A stretch of 41,128 nt of DNA from Candidatus Caribbeanibacter nitroreducens. GTDB lineage: Bacteria; Gemmatimonadota; Gemmatimonadetes; Palauibacterales; Palauibacteraceae. The position numbers and the translations under genes are program-made. Below the pieces are notes generated by a model. That model was not told where the DNA came from. It did not search any database and saw nothing but the letters and a program-made list of their open reading frames with translations. The stretch spans positions 1 to 41,128 of the forward strand of contig CANPVF010000138.1 of assembly GCA_947581645.1 (NCBI GenBank), written 5' to 3'. This document shows, one piece after another, positions 30,113-39,693 of this stretch. Within the stretch, counting starts at the first letter, position 1. Each line of letters begins with the position of its first letter.

Positions 30113-31558
30113 TCAGAGGCCGAAGGGGTAGGTCTCCGGCTCGCCCTCGACCTGCTCGGAGTCCAGCGGCGTCAGGGCGTCCGTCTCCTCCAGCCACACG
30201 AGCTCGTCGAACTGGCGGGAGAGGGAGGCCTGGACGTACTCGTCCCCGTCGTCTCCCGGGTCCCGGACCACGCCCACCGTGCGCAGAGGTCGGGTGTCGG
30301 CCAGGCGCTCCCGCACCGCGGGCGGGGCCCGGTGGTGGATCGGAAGCAGCGCACGCGGCTCCTCCATGTGGGTCAGGAGGTGCTCATAGCTGTCGTCGCG
30401 TGCAGGCCCCAGCTCCCGGGTCTCCGGCGGCCCCTCCCAGCGGGACGCCACGGTCACCGACCCGCGGTCGGTGACCATTCCCACCAGGTACGCCCTCTTG
30501 TCGAGCTCCTCCCGAGCCAGCTCGCCCAGGCTGGTCCGTCCCCTCCGGCCCATGCTCGTGGCCGAGGCGTCGCCGACGTGGGCGTTGTGCGCCCACACGA
30601 CGCCCCGGGAGTCCGGCCCGTGGTGGGCCAGGAGCATCCGGAGGGTGTCCAGCATGTGCTCCTCCCGGACGTTCCACGCCTTCGCTCCTCCCCGGTAGAG
30701 CAGGCGATAGTAGCGCTCCGCATCGGCCACCAGACGGGCGTTCTGCACGGCCTGCACGAAGTCCTCGCCGATACCGGGAAGCGCGAGCCTCTCCTCCAGG
30801 AGCTCCCGCAGCTGGGCCATCACGGCCTCCTCGCACTCCTCGAACGTCTCGCGGGTGGCCTCGCTCGTGTAGCGGCCGGGCTCGTCCTGCCAGGGCGCGA
30901 GGCACGAGTATCGGGAGCGTGCCTCGTCGGCGGCCTCCGGATCCACCCGCTCGAGGTACTCCAGTATTTCCCGTACCGAGTCGTTCATTCCGAACAGGTC
31001 GAGCCCGTGCAGGGCCACGCGATCGCCTCGCTCTCCGATCCCCGAGTTGAAGTCGCGCAGGCTCTCCACGAACTCGCGGGTCTCCCGGTTGCGCCACAGC
31101 CACCGGGGAAACCGGGCGAAGGCCGTCCACTCGGATTCCGGCACGTCACCGTCGCGCACGTAGCGATCGATGCGGGCGGTGTCGCTCCAGTCCGCCTCCA
31201 GGGCCACGAAGTCGAAGTCGTGCACCGCCAGCAGCTCCCGGGTGAGCCGCGACCGCATGCGGTGGAACTCCGACGTGCCGTGCGTGGACGCACCGAGCAG
31301 GACGACCCGCGCCCCGGACGCCCGGCGGAGGAAGCCGTCCAGGTCGGCGCGGCCGATGCTCTCGAAGGGCTCGGCGAAGTCCAGGACCTCGGTGGCCAGC
31401 TCCTCGTCGGACACGTCCTCGGGCATGACGGCCACGGCGTCGTCCCCGGGACTGGCGGCCGAGGGCTCCGTTCGGGACGGAGCGTCGCCCTCGTAGTCGT
31501 CCTCCTCGGTCTGCCCGTGTCCCTCTTCCGGCGTCGGGTCCTCGTTCGGTGCGCTCAT
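30113..31558 (-). CDS. Erythromycin esterase-like protein
   Basis: ARVVLLGASTHGTSEFHRMRSRLTRELLAVHDFDFVALEADWSDTARIDRYVR; GVVWAHNAHVGDA. Confidence 0.9.
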   Translation of the reverse strand: MSAPNEDPTPEEGHGQTEEDDYEGDAPSRTEPSAASPGDDAVAVMPEDVSDEELATEVLDFAEPFESIGRADLDGFLRRASGARVVLLGASTHGTSEFHRMRSRLTRELLAVHDFDFVALEADWSDTARIDRYVRDGDVPESEWTAFARFPRWLWRNRETREFVESLRDFNSGIGERGDRVALHGLDLFGMNDSVREILEYLERVDPEAADEARSRYSCLAPWQDEPGRYTSEATRETFEECEEAVMAQLRELLEERLALPGIGEDFVQAVQNARLVADAERYYRLLYRGGAKAWNVREEHMLDTLRMLLAHHGPDSRGVVWAHNAHVGDASATSMGRRGRTSLGELAREELDKRAYLVGMVTDRGSVTVASRWEGPPETRELGPARDDSYEHLLTHMEEPRALLPIHHRAPPAVRERLADTRPLRTVGVVRDPGDDGDEYVQASLSRQFDELVWLEETDALTPLDSEQVEGEPETYPFGL

Positions 31559-31592
31559 GTATCCTCTGTCCTCGCTGTTTCGTCGTCCGTGA

Positions 31593-33344
31593 TCATTCCC
31601 TGTCGAGCCACTTCTTCAGCTCCGAGAGGGAGCGTGTATTCAGCACGTCGTCCGGCTCGAGCCATCCCCTGCGGGCCTGCGCCACGCCGTACTCCATGTA
31701 CCGGAGGTTGTCCGTGCTGTGAGCGTCCGTGGAGATGACCACCGGGACGCCGAGCTCGCGGGCCCGGAAGACGTGACGGTCGCTGAGGTCCAGGCGCTCC
31801 GGGTTGGCATTCAGCTCCACCGCCACGTCGTGCTCGCGCGCCGCCTCCAGGACGGCCTCCACGTCCAGGTCGTACGGCTGCCGTTCGTTGATCCGACGTC
31901 CCGTGGGATGGGCCAGCACGTGGACGGCCGGGTGCGAGACGGCGGTGACGATGCGCTCCGTCTGCTCGGCCCCGTCCAGGTCCATGTAGGAGTGGACGGA
32001 CACCAGGACCAGGTCGAGCTTCTCCAGGTGCTCGTCGTCCAGGTCCAGTGACCCGTCCTTCAGGATGTCCACTTCCAGCGACCGGAGGATCTCGATGTCC
32101 AGGTCCCCCTCGAAGCCGTCGATCTCCTTCCACTGCTCCTCCAGCTCGTCCTCGTCCAGTCCCCCGGCCACGCTGACGCGCCGGGAGTGGTCGGTGATGG
32201 CCATGTACTCGTAGCCCCGCTCCTGGCAGGCCCGGGCCATGGTCTCGATCGTGTTCTTGCCGTCGGACCAGGTGGAGTGCATCTGCAGGTCGCCGCGGAT
32301 GTCGGACAGCTCGACCAGGTCGGGGAGCTCGTCCTCCCCGGCGGCCTCGATCTCGCCCCGATCCTCCCGGAGCTCCGGCGGCATCCACACGAGGCCGAGG
32401 GCCTCGTAGACGCCCTCCTCGGTCTCGCCGGCCACACGCTCGCCCTCGCCGGGCTCCATCTCGTCCGGATCGACCCCCTCCGGGATCTCGAACACCCCGT
32501 ACTCGCTCACCCGGAGGCCGTCGTCGAGGGCACGCTTGCGCAGCTTCACGTTGTGCTCGAGCGACCCGGTGAAGTACTGGAGCGCCGCTCCGTAGGACTC
32601 CCCGGGCAGGATCCGCAGGTCCACCTGCAGACCGGGGCGAAGGACGACGCTCCCCCGGGTCTCCCCGGCCTCGATGACGCGCTCCACCAGGTCGTAGGAG
32701 GTGAAGTGCTCCATCACGGGCCCGGCGTCATCGCAGGCCACGAGCAGGTCGATGTCGCCCACGGTCTCCTTCCGCCGGCGGTAGCTTCCCGCCACGTCCA
32801 GCTCCTCGACGCCGGGAGCTTCCCCCATGTACTCCAGGAGCGGCTCCACCCAGCGGTCGGCGTCGCCCAGGCGGAAACGCTCCCGGTGCTCGCGGAAATC
32901 CTCGATGGCCTGGCGCAGCTTCTCGGCGGTCTTCTGGCCGAACCCCTCCAGCTCGACGACCCGTCCCCCGTCCAGGGCGTCCTCGAGGTCGTCGACGGTC
33001 TCGATGTCCAGCTCCTCCCAGAGCTTCTTCGCCTTCTTCGGGCCGATGCCCTCCAGGTCCAGGAGATCGGCCACGGTGGGCGGGACCTCGTCGTGCAGAT
33101 CCCGGAGAAGCTGGAATTCGCCGGTCTCCACCATCTCGGTGATGTATCCGGAGATGTCCTCGCCGATGCCGGAGAGCTCGGTCAGGTCCTCACCCTCCTC
33201 CACCATCTCGGCGAGGGAGCGCGTCAGCCCCTCGATGGTTCGCACGGCGTTCCGGTAGGCTCGCACGCGGAACGGGTTCGCCTCCTGGATCTCCAGGAGG
33301 TCGGCCACCTCGCTGAGTCGTTCGGCGATCTCTACGTTTTCCAT
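31593..33344 (-). CDS. polX: DNA polymerase X with PHP domain (PolX)
   Basis: HhH motifs, GSYRRRKETVGDIDLLVA catalytic Asp pair, PHP motif LQMHSTWSDGKNTIE and ITDHSRRV. Start MENVEIAERL at 33344. Confidence 0.94.
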   Translation of the reverse strand: MENVEIAERLSEVADLLEIQEANPFRVRAYRNAVRTIEGLTRSLAEMVEEGEDLTELSGIGEDISGYITEMVETGEFQLLRDLHDEVPPTVADLLDLEGIGPKKAKKLWEELDIETVDDLEDALDGGRVVELEGFGQKTAEKLRQAIEDFREHRERFRLGDADRWVEPLLEYMGEAPGVEELDVAGSYRRRKETVGDIDLLVACDDAGPVMEHFTSYDLVERVIEAGETRGSVVLRPGLQVDLRILPGESYGAALQYFTGSLEHNVKLRKRALDDGLRVSEYGVFEIPEGVDPDEMEPGEGERVAGETEEGVYEALGLVWMPPELREDRGEIEAAGEDELPDLVELSDIRGDLQMHSTWSDGKNTIETMARACQERGYEYMAITDHSRRVSVAGGLDEDELEEQWKEIDGFEGDLDIEILRSLEVDILKDGSLDLDDEHLEKLDLVLVSVHSYMDLDGAEQTERIVTAVSHPAVHVLAHPTGRRINERQPYDLDVEAVLEAAREHDVAVELNANPERLDLSDRHVFRARELGVPVVISTDAHSTDNLRYMEYGVAQARRGWLEPDDVLNTRSLSELKKWLDRE

Positions 33345-33428
33345 GGACTGTAGCTTAGCGTGGAACACTGCTCCGACTCCGTCGGGCAGGCCTCGGGGGA
33401 GGACGTGGGGGGAGGCCGCCGGCGTCCG

Positions 33429-33445
33429 TCGGGAGAACTCCCATG
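33429..33445. promoter_or_regulatory. Operator between PolX-esterase genes and CapA-like gene
   Basis: TCGGGAGAACTCCCATG, containing GGGAGAACTCCC identical to the core at 3337-3348; offset about 46 to GACGGA (RC of 33378-33383). Confidence 0.6.
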
Positions 33446-34603
33446 GTGCCACCGAGAGCGACACCGGTCGGAGGGGGCGACTCCGTCGACGCCGGCACGG
33501 CCACCCTCTTCCTGGCCGGCGACGTGATGATCGGGCGGGGCATCGACCAGGTCCTTCCGAACTCCGTCCCGCCGTCCCTGCACGAGCCGCACGTCCGGGA
33601 CGCCCGGCGATACGTCGAGCTGGCCGAGCGGGAGAACGGGCCGATTCCGGCTCCGGTGGGCCTCGCGTACCCGTGGGGAGACGTCCTCGACGAGCTCGAC
33701 CGGGCCGATACCGCAGCCCGGATCGTGAACCTGGAGACCGCGGTGACCACCGCCGGGCAGCCGTGGCCCGGGAAGAGCATCCACTACCGGACCCACCCGG
33801 CCAACGTCGGCTCTCTCGTGGCCGCCGGCGTCGACGTGGCCGTGGTGGCGAACAACCACGTGCTCGACTGGGGGCGGGCCGGCCTGCGCGAGACGCTGGA
33901 CACTCTCGAGGCCGCCGGCCTGCGGCCGGCCGGCGCCGGCTCCGACCGGGAAGAGGCCGGGGCCCCGGCGACCGTGGACCTCGACGGGCGCCGCGGCCGC
34001 GTCCTGGTCGTCGCGCTCGCCTCCCCGAGCGCCGGCGTCCCGCCGGAGTGGGCCGCGACCCCGGAGCGGTCCGGGGTCGCCTACCTCCCGGAGCTCTCCG
34101 AAGCCGCCGTCCGGGACGTCGGTCGGCGGCTGGCTCGGATCCGCCGGGAAGACGACCTGGCCGTGGCCTCGCTGCACTGGGGATCCAACTGGGGCTACGG
34201 GATTCCGGCGGACCAGCGTCGCTTCGCCCGCCGGCTCGTGGACGAGGCCGGCGTCGACGTCGTCCACGGCCACTCCTCCCACCATCCGAAGGGGCTCGAG
34301 GTCCACCGCGGGCACCTCATCCTGTACGGATGCGGTGACTTCCTCAACGACTACGAGGGGATCGGAGGGCACGAGGAGTACCGGCCGGAGCTCGTGCTCA
34401 GCTACCTCCCGGTCCTGGAGGCCGGGACCGGCCGCCTGGAGCGCCTCGAGATGGTCCCGATGCGCATCCGCGGTTTCCGGCTGGAGCGCGCCGGCCCCGA
34501 AGCGGGGCGCTGGATGTGCGACACGCTGGGGCGGGAGAGCCGGCGGCTGGACGGCGTCGACGTCGGGCTGACCGACGACGGCCGGCTGCTGGTCCTTCCG
34601 TGA
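33443..34603 (+). CDS. CapA-family (poly-gamma-glutamate synthesis-like) metallophosphatase
   Basis: LFLAGDVMIGRGID; IVNLETAVT; VVANNHVLDWGRAGLRETLDTL; VHGHSSHHPKGLEVHRGHLILYGCGDFLNDY. Confidence 0.9.
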   Translation: MVPPRATPVGGGDSVDAGTATLFLAGDVMIGRGIDQVLPNSVPPSLHEPHVRDARRYVELAERENGPIPAPVGLAYPWGDVLDELDRADTAARIVNLETAVTTAGQPWPGKSIHYRTHPANVGSLVAAGVDVAVVANNHVLDWGRAGLRETLDTLEAAGLRPAGAGSDREEAGAPATVDLDGRRGRVLVVALASPSAGVPPEWAATPERSGVAYLPELSEAAVRDVGRRLARIRREDDLAVASLHWGSNWGYGIPADQRRFARRLVDEAGVDVVHGHSSHHPKGLEVHRGHLILYGCGDFLNDYEGIGGHEEYRPELVLSYLPVLEAGTGRLERLEMVPMRIRGFRLERAGPEAGRWMCDTLGRESRRLDGVDVGLTDDGRLLVLP

Positions 34604-34610
34604 GTCCGGC

Positions 34611-35819
34611 TCAGAAGAGGGCCACCCCGATCTCGCCCTCCAGGGCCTCGCGCCACAGGTCCTCGAGCCGCCCCAGCTCCTCGCCGGCCACCTCCTCGAC
34701 GCGGGAGCGATAGTCCTCCGCCCGGCTGCCGGCCTCCGTGCCCAGTCCGACCTCCAGCAGCTGCGGCTCCTCCAGCGGCTGACCGATTCGGCTCTGGAGG
34801 TAGCACTCCGCCCCCTCGACGCCGGGGCAGCATCCGACGACGCGGCGCGCGATGCGGTTCGCCGCCACCGGATACAGCTTGCCCGGGTGGCTCACGGGAT
34901 TCTTGCCGGCCGAGGCCTCCATCACCATCGGGCGGTAGGGCGTGATCAGTCCGCCGACCCGGTTCCCGCGGCCCGTCTGGCCGTCGTCCCCGCCGTCGGC
35001 CGAGGTGCCGAGGACGGTGAGGTAGACCTCGCCCTCCTCGACGCGATCGGCGGTGTTCACCTTCACCGCGAGCGCGCCCCCGGTGTGCTCCCTGGCGGCC
35101 TCGCGCGCCAGCTCGGCGGCTCGGCGCTTCGTCTTCTCGTAGCGCTCGAGCGTCGGCGTGTGGCGGCCGACCACCGCGCACGCGACCGTGAGCTCGATGC
35201 TGTCTCCCCGGCGCACGCCGGTCACCTTGACGTCCTCTCCCAGCGCGGGGTAACGGCCCGTGACGTGATCCGACGACAGCCGCCGCTCCACGTCCAGCAC
35301 CACCCGCTCCAGGACGCTGGGCGGGGCGTATCCCGTTCCCAGGGACGTGTCGTTGGCCAGCCGCTTCCCCTCCCGGAACTGCCGGTCGAAGAGCTGCACC
35401 AGGTCCGGTGATCCCGGCCGGAGCAGGTTGTGGAAGCGGAAGTGCTCCCGGGCATCCGCCGCGTGCAGGTTCTCGTCGACCCAGTCCCGGCAGGCCTCCC
35501 GGACGATCTGCTCCACCGGCACCTCGCGGCCCCGGAACTCGTGGGTGGCACGGCCGCTCAGGTAGACGTCGACGGGCTCCTCCAGCTCGCCGCCCCCCGG
35601 CTCGGGCCGGCCGAGGCCGGCGCGGAGAAGGACTTTGTCCACGTTGTGGTGGAGGGGATGCCCGAACTCCTGCGCGTAGAACCGGCACAGGTCCGTGCTG
35701 AGCCGCTCCGCCATGCCGTCGCAGATCGTGTCGGGGTGGCCGCGCCCCTTTCGCTCCACCACCTCCACGTCCCGGTCGCCGGTCGCAGGTCCGATGAGCT
35801 CGCTGATGGTGACGTCCAT
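34611..35819 (-). CDS. S-adenosylmethionine synthetase, archaeal type
   Basis: VVERKGRGHPDTICDGMAERLS; GTSADGGDDGQTGRGNRVGGLITPYRPMVMEASAGKNPVSHPGKLY, typical of the archaeal MAT family. Confidence 0.93.
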   Translation of the reverse strand: MDVTISELIGPATGDRDVEVVERKGRGHPDTICDGMAERLSTDLCRFYAQEFGHPLHHNVDKVLLRAGLGRPEPGGGELEEPVDVYLSGRATHEFRGREVPVEQIVREACRDWVDENLHAADAREHFRFHNLLRPGSPDLVQLFDRQFREGKRLANDTSLGTGYAPPSVLERVVLDVERRLSSDHVTGRYPALGEDVKVTGVRRGDSIELTVACAVVGRHTPTLERYEKTKRRAAELAREAAREHTGGALAVKVNTADRVEEGEVYLTVLGTSADGGDDGQTGRGNRVGGLITPYRPMVMEASAGKNPVSHPGKLYPVAANRIARRVVGCCPGVEGAECYLQSRIGQPLEEPQLLEVGLGTEAGSRAEDYRSRVEEVAGEELGRLEDLWREALEGEIGVALF

Positions 35820-35822
35820 GCC

Positions 35823-36767
35823 TCACTCCTCCCGATTCCGCCCGTCGCCGTTCCGCTCGTCGACCCGCGGCGTCAGCACCCGGAGTGCGTCCGGAACGAC
35901 GTCCGCCCGGAACGCTTCGTCTCCGAGAACCTCCCCGTCCAGGCTCACCCAGATCGGCGGTCGGGCCCGGATGCTCACCGACTCGACGCGTACTCTCCGT
36001 ACGTCGTCCCGGCCCGGGTGCTCGCCCCGCAGGACGGACCACACGAGTCCCGGCATCTTCCGGGCCGGTCCACACTCGACCACCACCAGGTCGAGGAGCC
36101 CGTCGTCCACCCGGGCGCCGGGGGCCACCGGGACTCCTCCTCCGGCGTGGCTTCCGTTCGCGACGATGACGCTGTACGCCACCGAGCGCAGGGTCTCCCT
36201 CCCCTCGTCGCACTCGGCCGTGATGCGGTAGCGGGGAATGTGGCGAAGGGCGGCCACGGCGGCGACGCGGTAGGAGTAGCTCCCGAGCCATCGCTTCAGC
36301 CCCGCCGGGAGCCGCCGCTCCACGAGGCCGCCGACACCGGCGACGGCGGAGTTCACGAAGTGCCGCTCCCGGCTGCCGCGGACCCGGCCCACGTCGACGG
36401 TCCGCGTCGACCCCTCGTCGAGGACCTCCCGGGCCGCCTCGGGGTCCAGGGGGACGCCCAGGGAGCGGGCGGTGTCGTTGCCCGTTCCGAGCGGGAGGAG
36501 GCCCACCGCCGGGACCGATCCCGTCCCGTCTCGCTCCCGGCCGAACGGTGCCAGGCCGTTCACGACCTCGTTGAGGGTGCCGTCGCCCCCGGCCGAGACC
36601 AGCTCGGCCACCCCTTCGGCCCGGGCTCGTCGTGCGAGGGTGGAAGCGTCGCCGGGACCCGTCGTCTCCCGCAGCTCGGTCTCGGGCTCGGCCGCCAACT
36701 CCTCCAGCAGCCCCCGGTGCCGCGAGGCGCGTCGGGCCGTCGGATTGAGGATGACGAGCCTCCTCAC
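35823..36767 (-). CDS. Diacylglycerol kinase-like lipid kinase
   Basis: LVSAGGDGTLNEVVNGL and LLPLGTGNDTARSLGVP. Confidence 0.92.
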   Translation of the reverse strand: MRRLVILNPTARRASRHRGLLEELAAEPETELRETTGPGDASTLARRARAEGVAELVSAGGDGTLNEVVNGLAPFGRERDGTGSVPAVGLLPLGTGNDTARSLGVPLDPEAAREVLDEGSTRTVDVGRVRGSRERHFVNSAVAGVGGLVERRLPAGLKRWLGSYSYRVAAVAALRHIPRYRITAECDEGRETLRSVAYSVIVANGSHAGGGVPVAPGARVDDGLLDLVVVECGPARKMPGLVWSVLRGEHPGRDDVRRVRVESVSIRARPPIWVSLDGEVLGDEAFRADVVPDALRVLTPRVDERNGDGRNREE

Positions 36768-37633
36768 CCGTCGCCCACCAGCCGCTGACGGTACCAGTCC
36801 AGGAGCCGGTCCTCCAGGGCACCAGCCGGGCCACTCTCGCCGGGACGCTCCGGCCCGATGGAGTGGCCCTGGCCGGCCAGCAGCTCCTTCCGGACCTCAC
36901 CGGCTCCGCCTCCGCCGGGTTCCTCCCGATACGCCCGGCGGAGGGCCCGCTCCAGGACCTCCGCCTCGGACGGGGGGACCCGGTCGTCGTCCTCGCCGTG
37001 GAGGAAGAGGACGTCCGGCCGCGGCTGGCCGGCGGCGATCTCCTCCGCCCGGTCCGGTATGTCGAGTCGCCGCGCCTGCTCCCGCGCCTCCGGGGTCCAG
37101 TCGTAGGGCTCGCCGACGAGGTCCTCGATCTCGGCCAGCGGAGTCTCCGCGCTCGCGGGAGCGCCGACCGTGGCCGCGGCCCGCACCGGCAGGTCGCCCT
37201 CGGCCAGCACGTGGAGCGCGACCAGCCCGCCGGCGGAGTGTCCGAACACGCCGAGCCCGCGGCCGAAGCCGGCGTCCAGCTGCTCCCGCAGCGACTCGAT
37301 CACCGACGGGAGCTCCCCGGTGGCCTGCTCGACCACCGGCCACAGCAGCCGCCCGAGATAGTCCTCTGCCTGCCGCTCGCCCATCTCGCGGGGACCGCCC
37401 TCGGGCCGGCGGCCGCCGAACAGCGGAAGGTCCAGGTAGACGCGGTAGGCCTCGAGCCCGTGGAGCGGCAGACGCTCGGACAGCCCCTCGGCCTCGGGCG
37501 GCGGTCCGAAGCCGTGCCAGAGGACGAGGAGCGGCGCCTCGTGGTCGATTCCGGCCGGCGCGGCCAGCACGCCCGGAACGCCGGCCGCCCGGATCTTTCG
37601 GCTCACCGTGCGCGATCCGTCGGCGGCCGTCAC
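36764..37633 (-). CDS. Alpha/beta hydrolase (esterase)
   Basis: GVFGHSAGGLVALHVLAEG nucleophile elbow GHSAGG; FLHGEDDDRVPP Asp/His region. Confidence 0.85.
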   Translation of the reverse strand: MTAADGSRTVSRKIRAAGVPGVLAAPAGIDHEAPLLVLWHGFGPPPEAEGLSERLPLHGLEAYRVYLDLPLFGGRRPEGGPREMGERQAEDYLGRLLWPVVEQATGELPSVIESLREQLDAGFGRGLGVFGHSAGGLVALHVLAEGDLPVRAAATVGAPASAETPLAEIEDLVGEPYDWTPEAREQARRLDIPDRAEEIAAGQPRPDVLFLHGEDDDRVPPSEAEVLERALRRAYREEPGGGGAGEVRKELLAGQGHSIGPERPGESGPAGALEDRLLDWYRQRLVGDG

Positions 37634-39693
37634 GGCTCGACCCCCTTCTCCTCCAGCAGGTCGGTGAACCCGTCCTCGTCCAGCGTCTCGACCCCCTCCT
37701 CCTCGGCGTCGTCTGCCTTCTGTCCCGGGTCCTCGCCCACCACCACGTAATCGGTCTCCGAGCTCACCGAGGAGGCTGCGCGCCCCCCGTTGGACTCCAC
37801 GAGCTCCCGGGCCTCGTCGCGTGTCCAGCGCTCCAGGGCGCCCGTGAAGACGAACGTCAGCCCCTCGAGCAGGTCGGTGCCCGTCTCCTCCGCCTCCCGG
37901 ACGTCGACGCCCGCCTCCAGGAGTTCGTCGATGGCCTCCCGGTCGCGGGGATCCTCGAAGAAGTCACGGATCTTCGCCGCCATCTTGGGGCCGACCCCCG
38001 GCACCTCCTGCAGGGCGTCCTCGTCCGCCTCCCGCACGGCCTCCAGCGACCCGAAGTGGTCCGCCAGGTCCCGGGCCACCGCCTCCCCCACCTCGGGTAT
38101 TCCGAGCCCGTAGAGGAAGCGCCGCAGAGCGGGCTCACGGCTGTCCCGGATCTCGGAGATCAGTCTTTCGGCCGATGTCTCGGCGAACCCCTCCAGCTCC
38201 TCGAGGTCTCCGGCCTCCAGGCGGTACAGGTCGGCGAGGGACTCCACGAGACCGCGCTCCACCAGCAGGTCCGCCGTCTCCTCGCCGACTCCCTCGATGT
38301 CCAGCGCCCCCCGGGCGGCGTAGTGCTGGATCCGCCGTTTGAGCTGGGCCGGGCACTCGAAGCGGTTCGGGCAGAGGTCCAGCGGCCCGTCCCGCTCCAC
38401 GTCGGCGCCGCAGGCCGGGCACGTCCCGGGCATCGAGAAGGGGGGCTCCCGCTTCCGGCCCGGCTCCTTCAGGCGCTCCACGACCTCGGGGATCACGTCC
38501 CCTGCTCGCTGGATCCGAACCCGGTCGCCGACCCGGACGTCCTTTCGCTCGACTTCCTCCCGGTTGTGGAGCGACGCCCGGGCCACCGTCACGCCGCCCA
38601 CCTCCACGGGACGGAGAAGCGCCACGGGCGTCAGCTTCCCGGTCCTGCCCACGCTGACGGCGATGTCCTCGACGCGCGTCTCCTCCCGCCGCGGCTCGAA
38701 CTTGAAGGCCAGCGCCCAGCGCGGGTGACGGGCCGTGCTCCCGAGTGCCTCCCGCGGCGCGTGCTGGTCCAGCTTGACCACCACGCCGTCGATCTCGTAG
38801 TCCAGCTCGTCGCGCCGCTCGCCCCACCGCCCGTGGTACTCGGCGATCCCGTCGGCGTCCGCGGCGGTGTCGATTCCCTCGGGAAGCCGGAAGCCCCAGT
38901 CGTCCAGCGCCTCCAGCGCCTCGGAGTCGGACTCCAGGTCGAGGTCGCCGGCGTTCAGGACCTCGTAGGCCAGCAGGTGGAGCGGCCGGCCGGCGGTGAC
39001 CCGCGAGTCGAGCTGACGGAGGGAACCGGCCGCCGCGTTCCGGGGGTTCGCGAAGGGCTCCTCGTCCCGCTCCATCAGGGAGCGGTTGAGCTCCTGGAAG
39101 TCGGGCAGGAAGAAGATGGCCTCGCCCCGGACGGCCAGCAGCGACGGTGCCTCCCGGTCCTCCTCCCTGAGGACCAGGGGGACGGAGCCGATGGTCCGGA
39201 CGTTGTCGGTGATCTCCTCCCCCTCCCGGCCGTCGCCCCGGGTGGCGCCGCGCTCCAGGCGCCCGTCCTCGTAGACCAGCTCCACGGAGGCCCCGTCCAG
39301 CTTGGGCTCCAGCAGGAACGACGCGTCCTCGCCCGCCGCCTCCCGCACCCGCCCCACCCAGCGATCGACGTCGTCCCGCTCGCGGGTGGCCTCCAGGCTG
39401 AGCATGGGAGCCACGTGCTCGACCGTGGGGAACTCGTCCCGGGGTGGGGCTCCGACGCGGCGCGTCGGGGAGTCGTCGGTGGCCAGCTCCGGGAACCGGT
39501 CCTCGATGGTCTCCAGCGCCACGAAGAGCCGGTCGTACTCCGCGTCGGAGATCTCCGGCTCGTTCTCCACGTAGTACAGGTGGTCGTGGCGCCGCACCTC
39601 CTCCCGGAGCTCTCCGACCACGTCCTCCGCCTCCTCCCGCGACAGCTCCCCGGCCTCGTCCGGGCCCGGAAAGCCGTCGGTGCCGGGGCTCAT
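37630..39693 (-). CDS. ligA: NAD-dependent DNA ligase LigA
   Basis: HDHLYYVENEPEISDAEYDRL; LLEPKLDGASVELVYEDG; Zn finger CPACGADVERDGPLDLCPNRFECPAQ; C-terminal BRCT. Confidence 0.95.
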   Translation of the reverse strand: MSPGTDGFPGPDEAGELSREEAEDVVGELREEVRRHDHLYYVENEPEISDAEYDRLFVALETIEDRFPELATDDSPTRRVGAPPRDEFPTVEHVAPMLSLEATRERDDVDRWVGRVREAAGEDASFLLEPKLDGASVELVYEDGRLERGATRGDGREGEEITDNVRTIGSVPLVLREEDREAPSLLAVRGEAIFFLPDFQELNRSLMERDEEPFANPRNAAAGSLRQLDSRVTAGRPLHLLAYEVLNAGDLDLESDSEALEALDDWGFRLPEGIDTAADADGIAEYHGRWGERRDELDYEIDGVVVKLDQHAPREALGSTARHPRWALAFKFEPRREETRVEDIAVSVGRTGKLTPVALLRPVEVGGVTVARASLHNREEVERKDVRVGDRVRIQRAGDVIPEVVERLKEPGRKREPPFSMPGTCPACGADVERDGPLDLCPNRFECPAQLKRRIQHYAARGALDIEGVGEETADLLVERGLVESLADLYRLEAGDLEELEGFAETSAERLISEIRDSREPALRRFLYGLGIPEVGEAVARDLADHFGSLEAVREADEDALQEVPGVGPKMAAKIRDFFEDPRDREAIDELLEAGVDVREAEETGTDLLEGLTFVFTGALERWTRDEARELVESNGGRAASSVSSETDYVVVGEDPGQKADDAEEEGVETLDEDGFTDLLEEKGVEP

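Noticed and set aside
31593-39693. Acidic (D/E-rich) proteins as proof of a salt-in halophile
   Set aside because: PolX and LigA look acidic, but composition was judged by eye on few proteins; other genes are Arg/Ala-rich. Needs a proteome-wide pI calculation.
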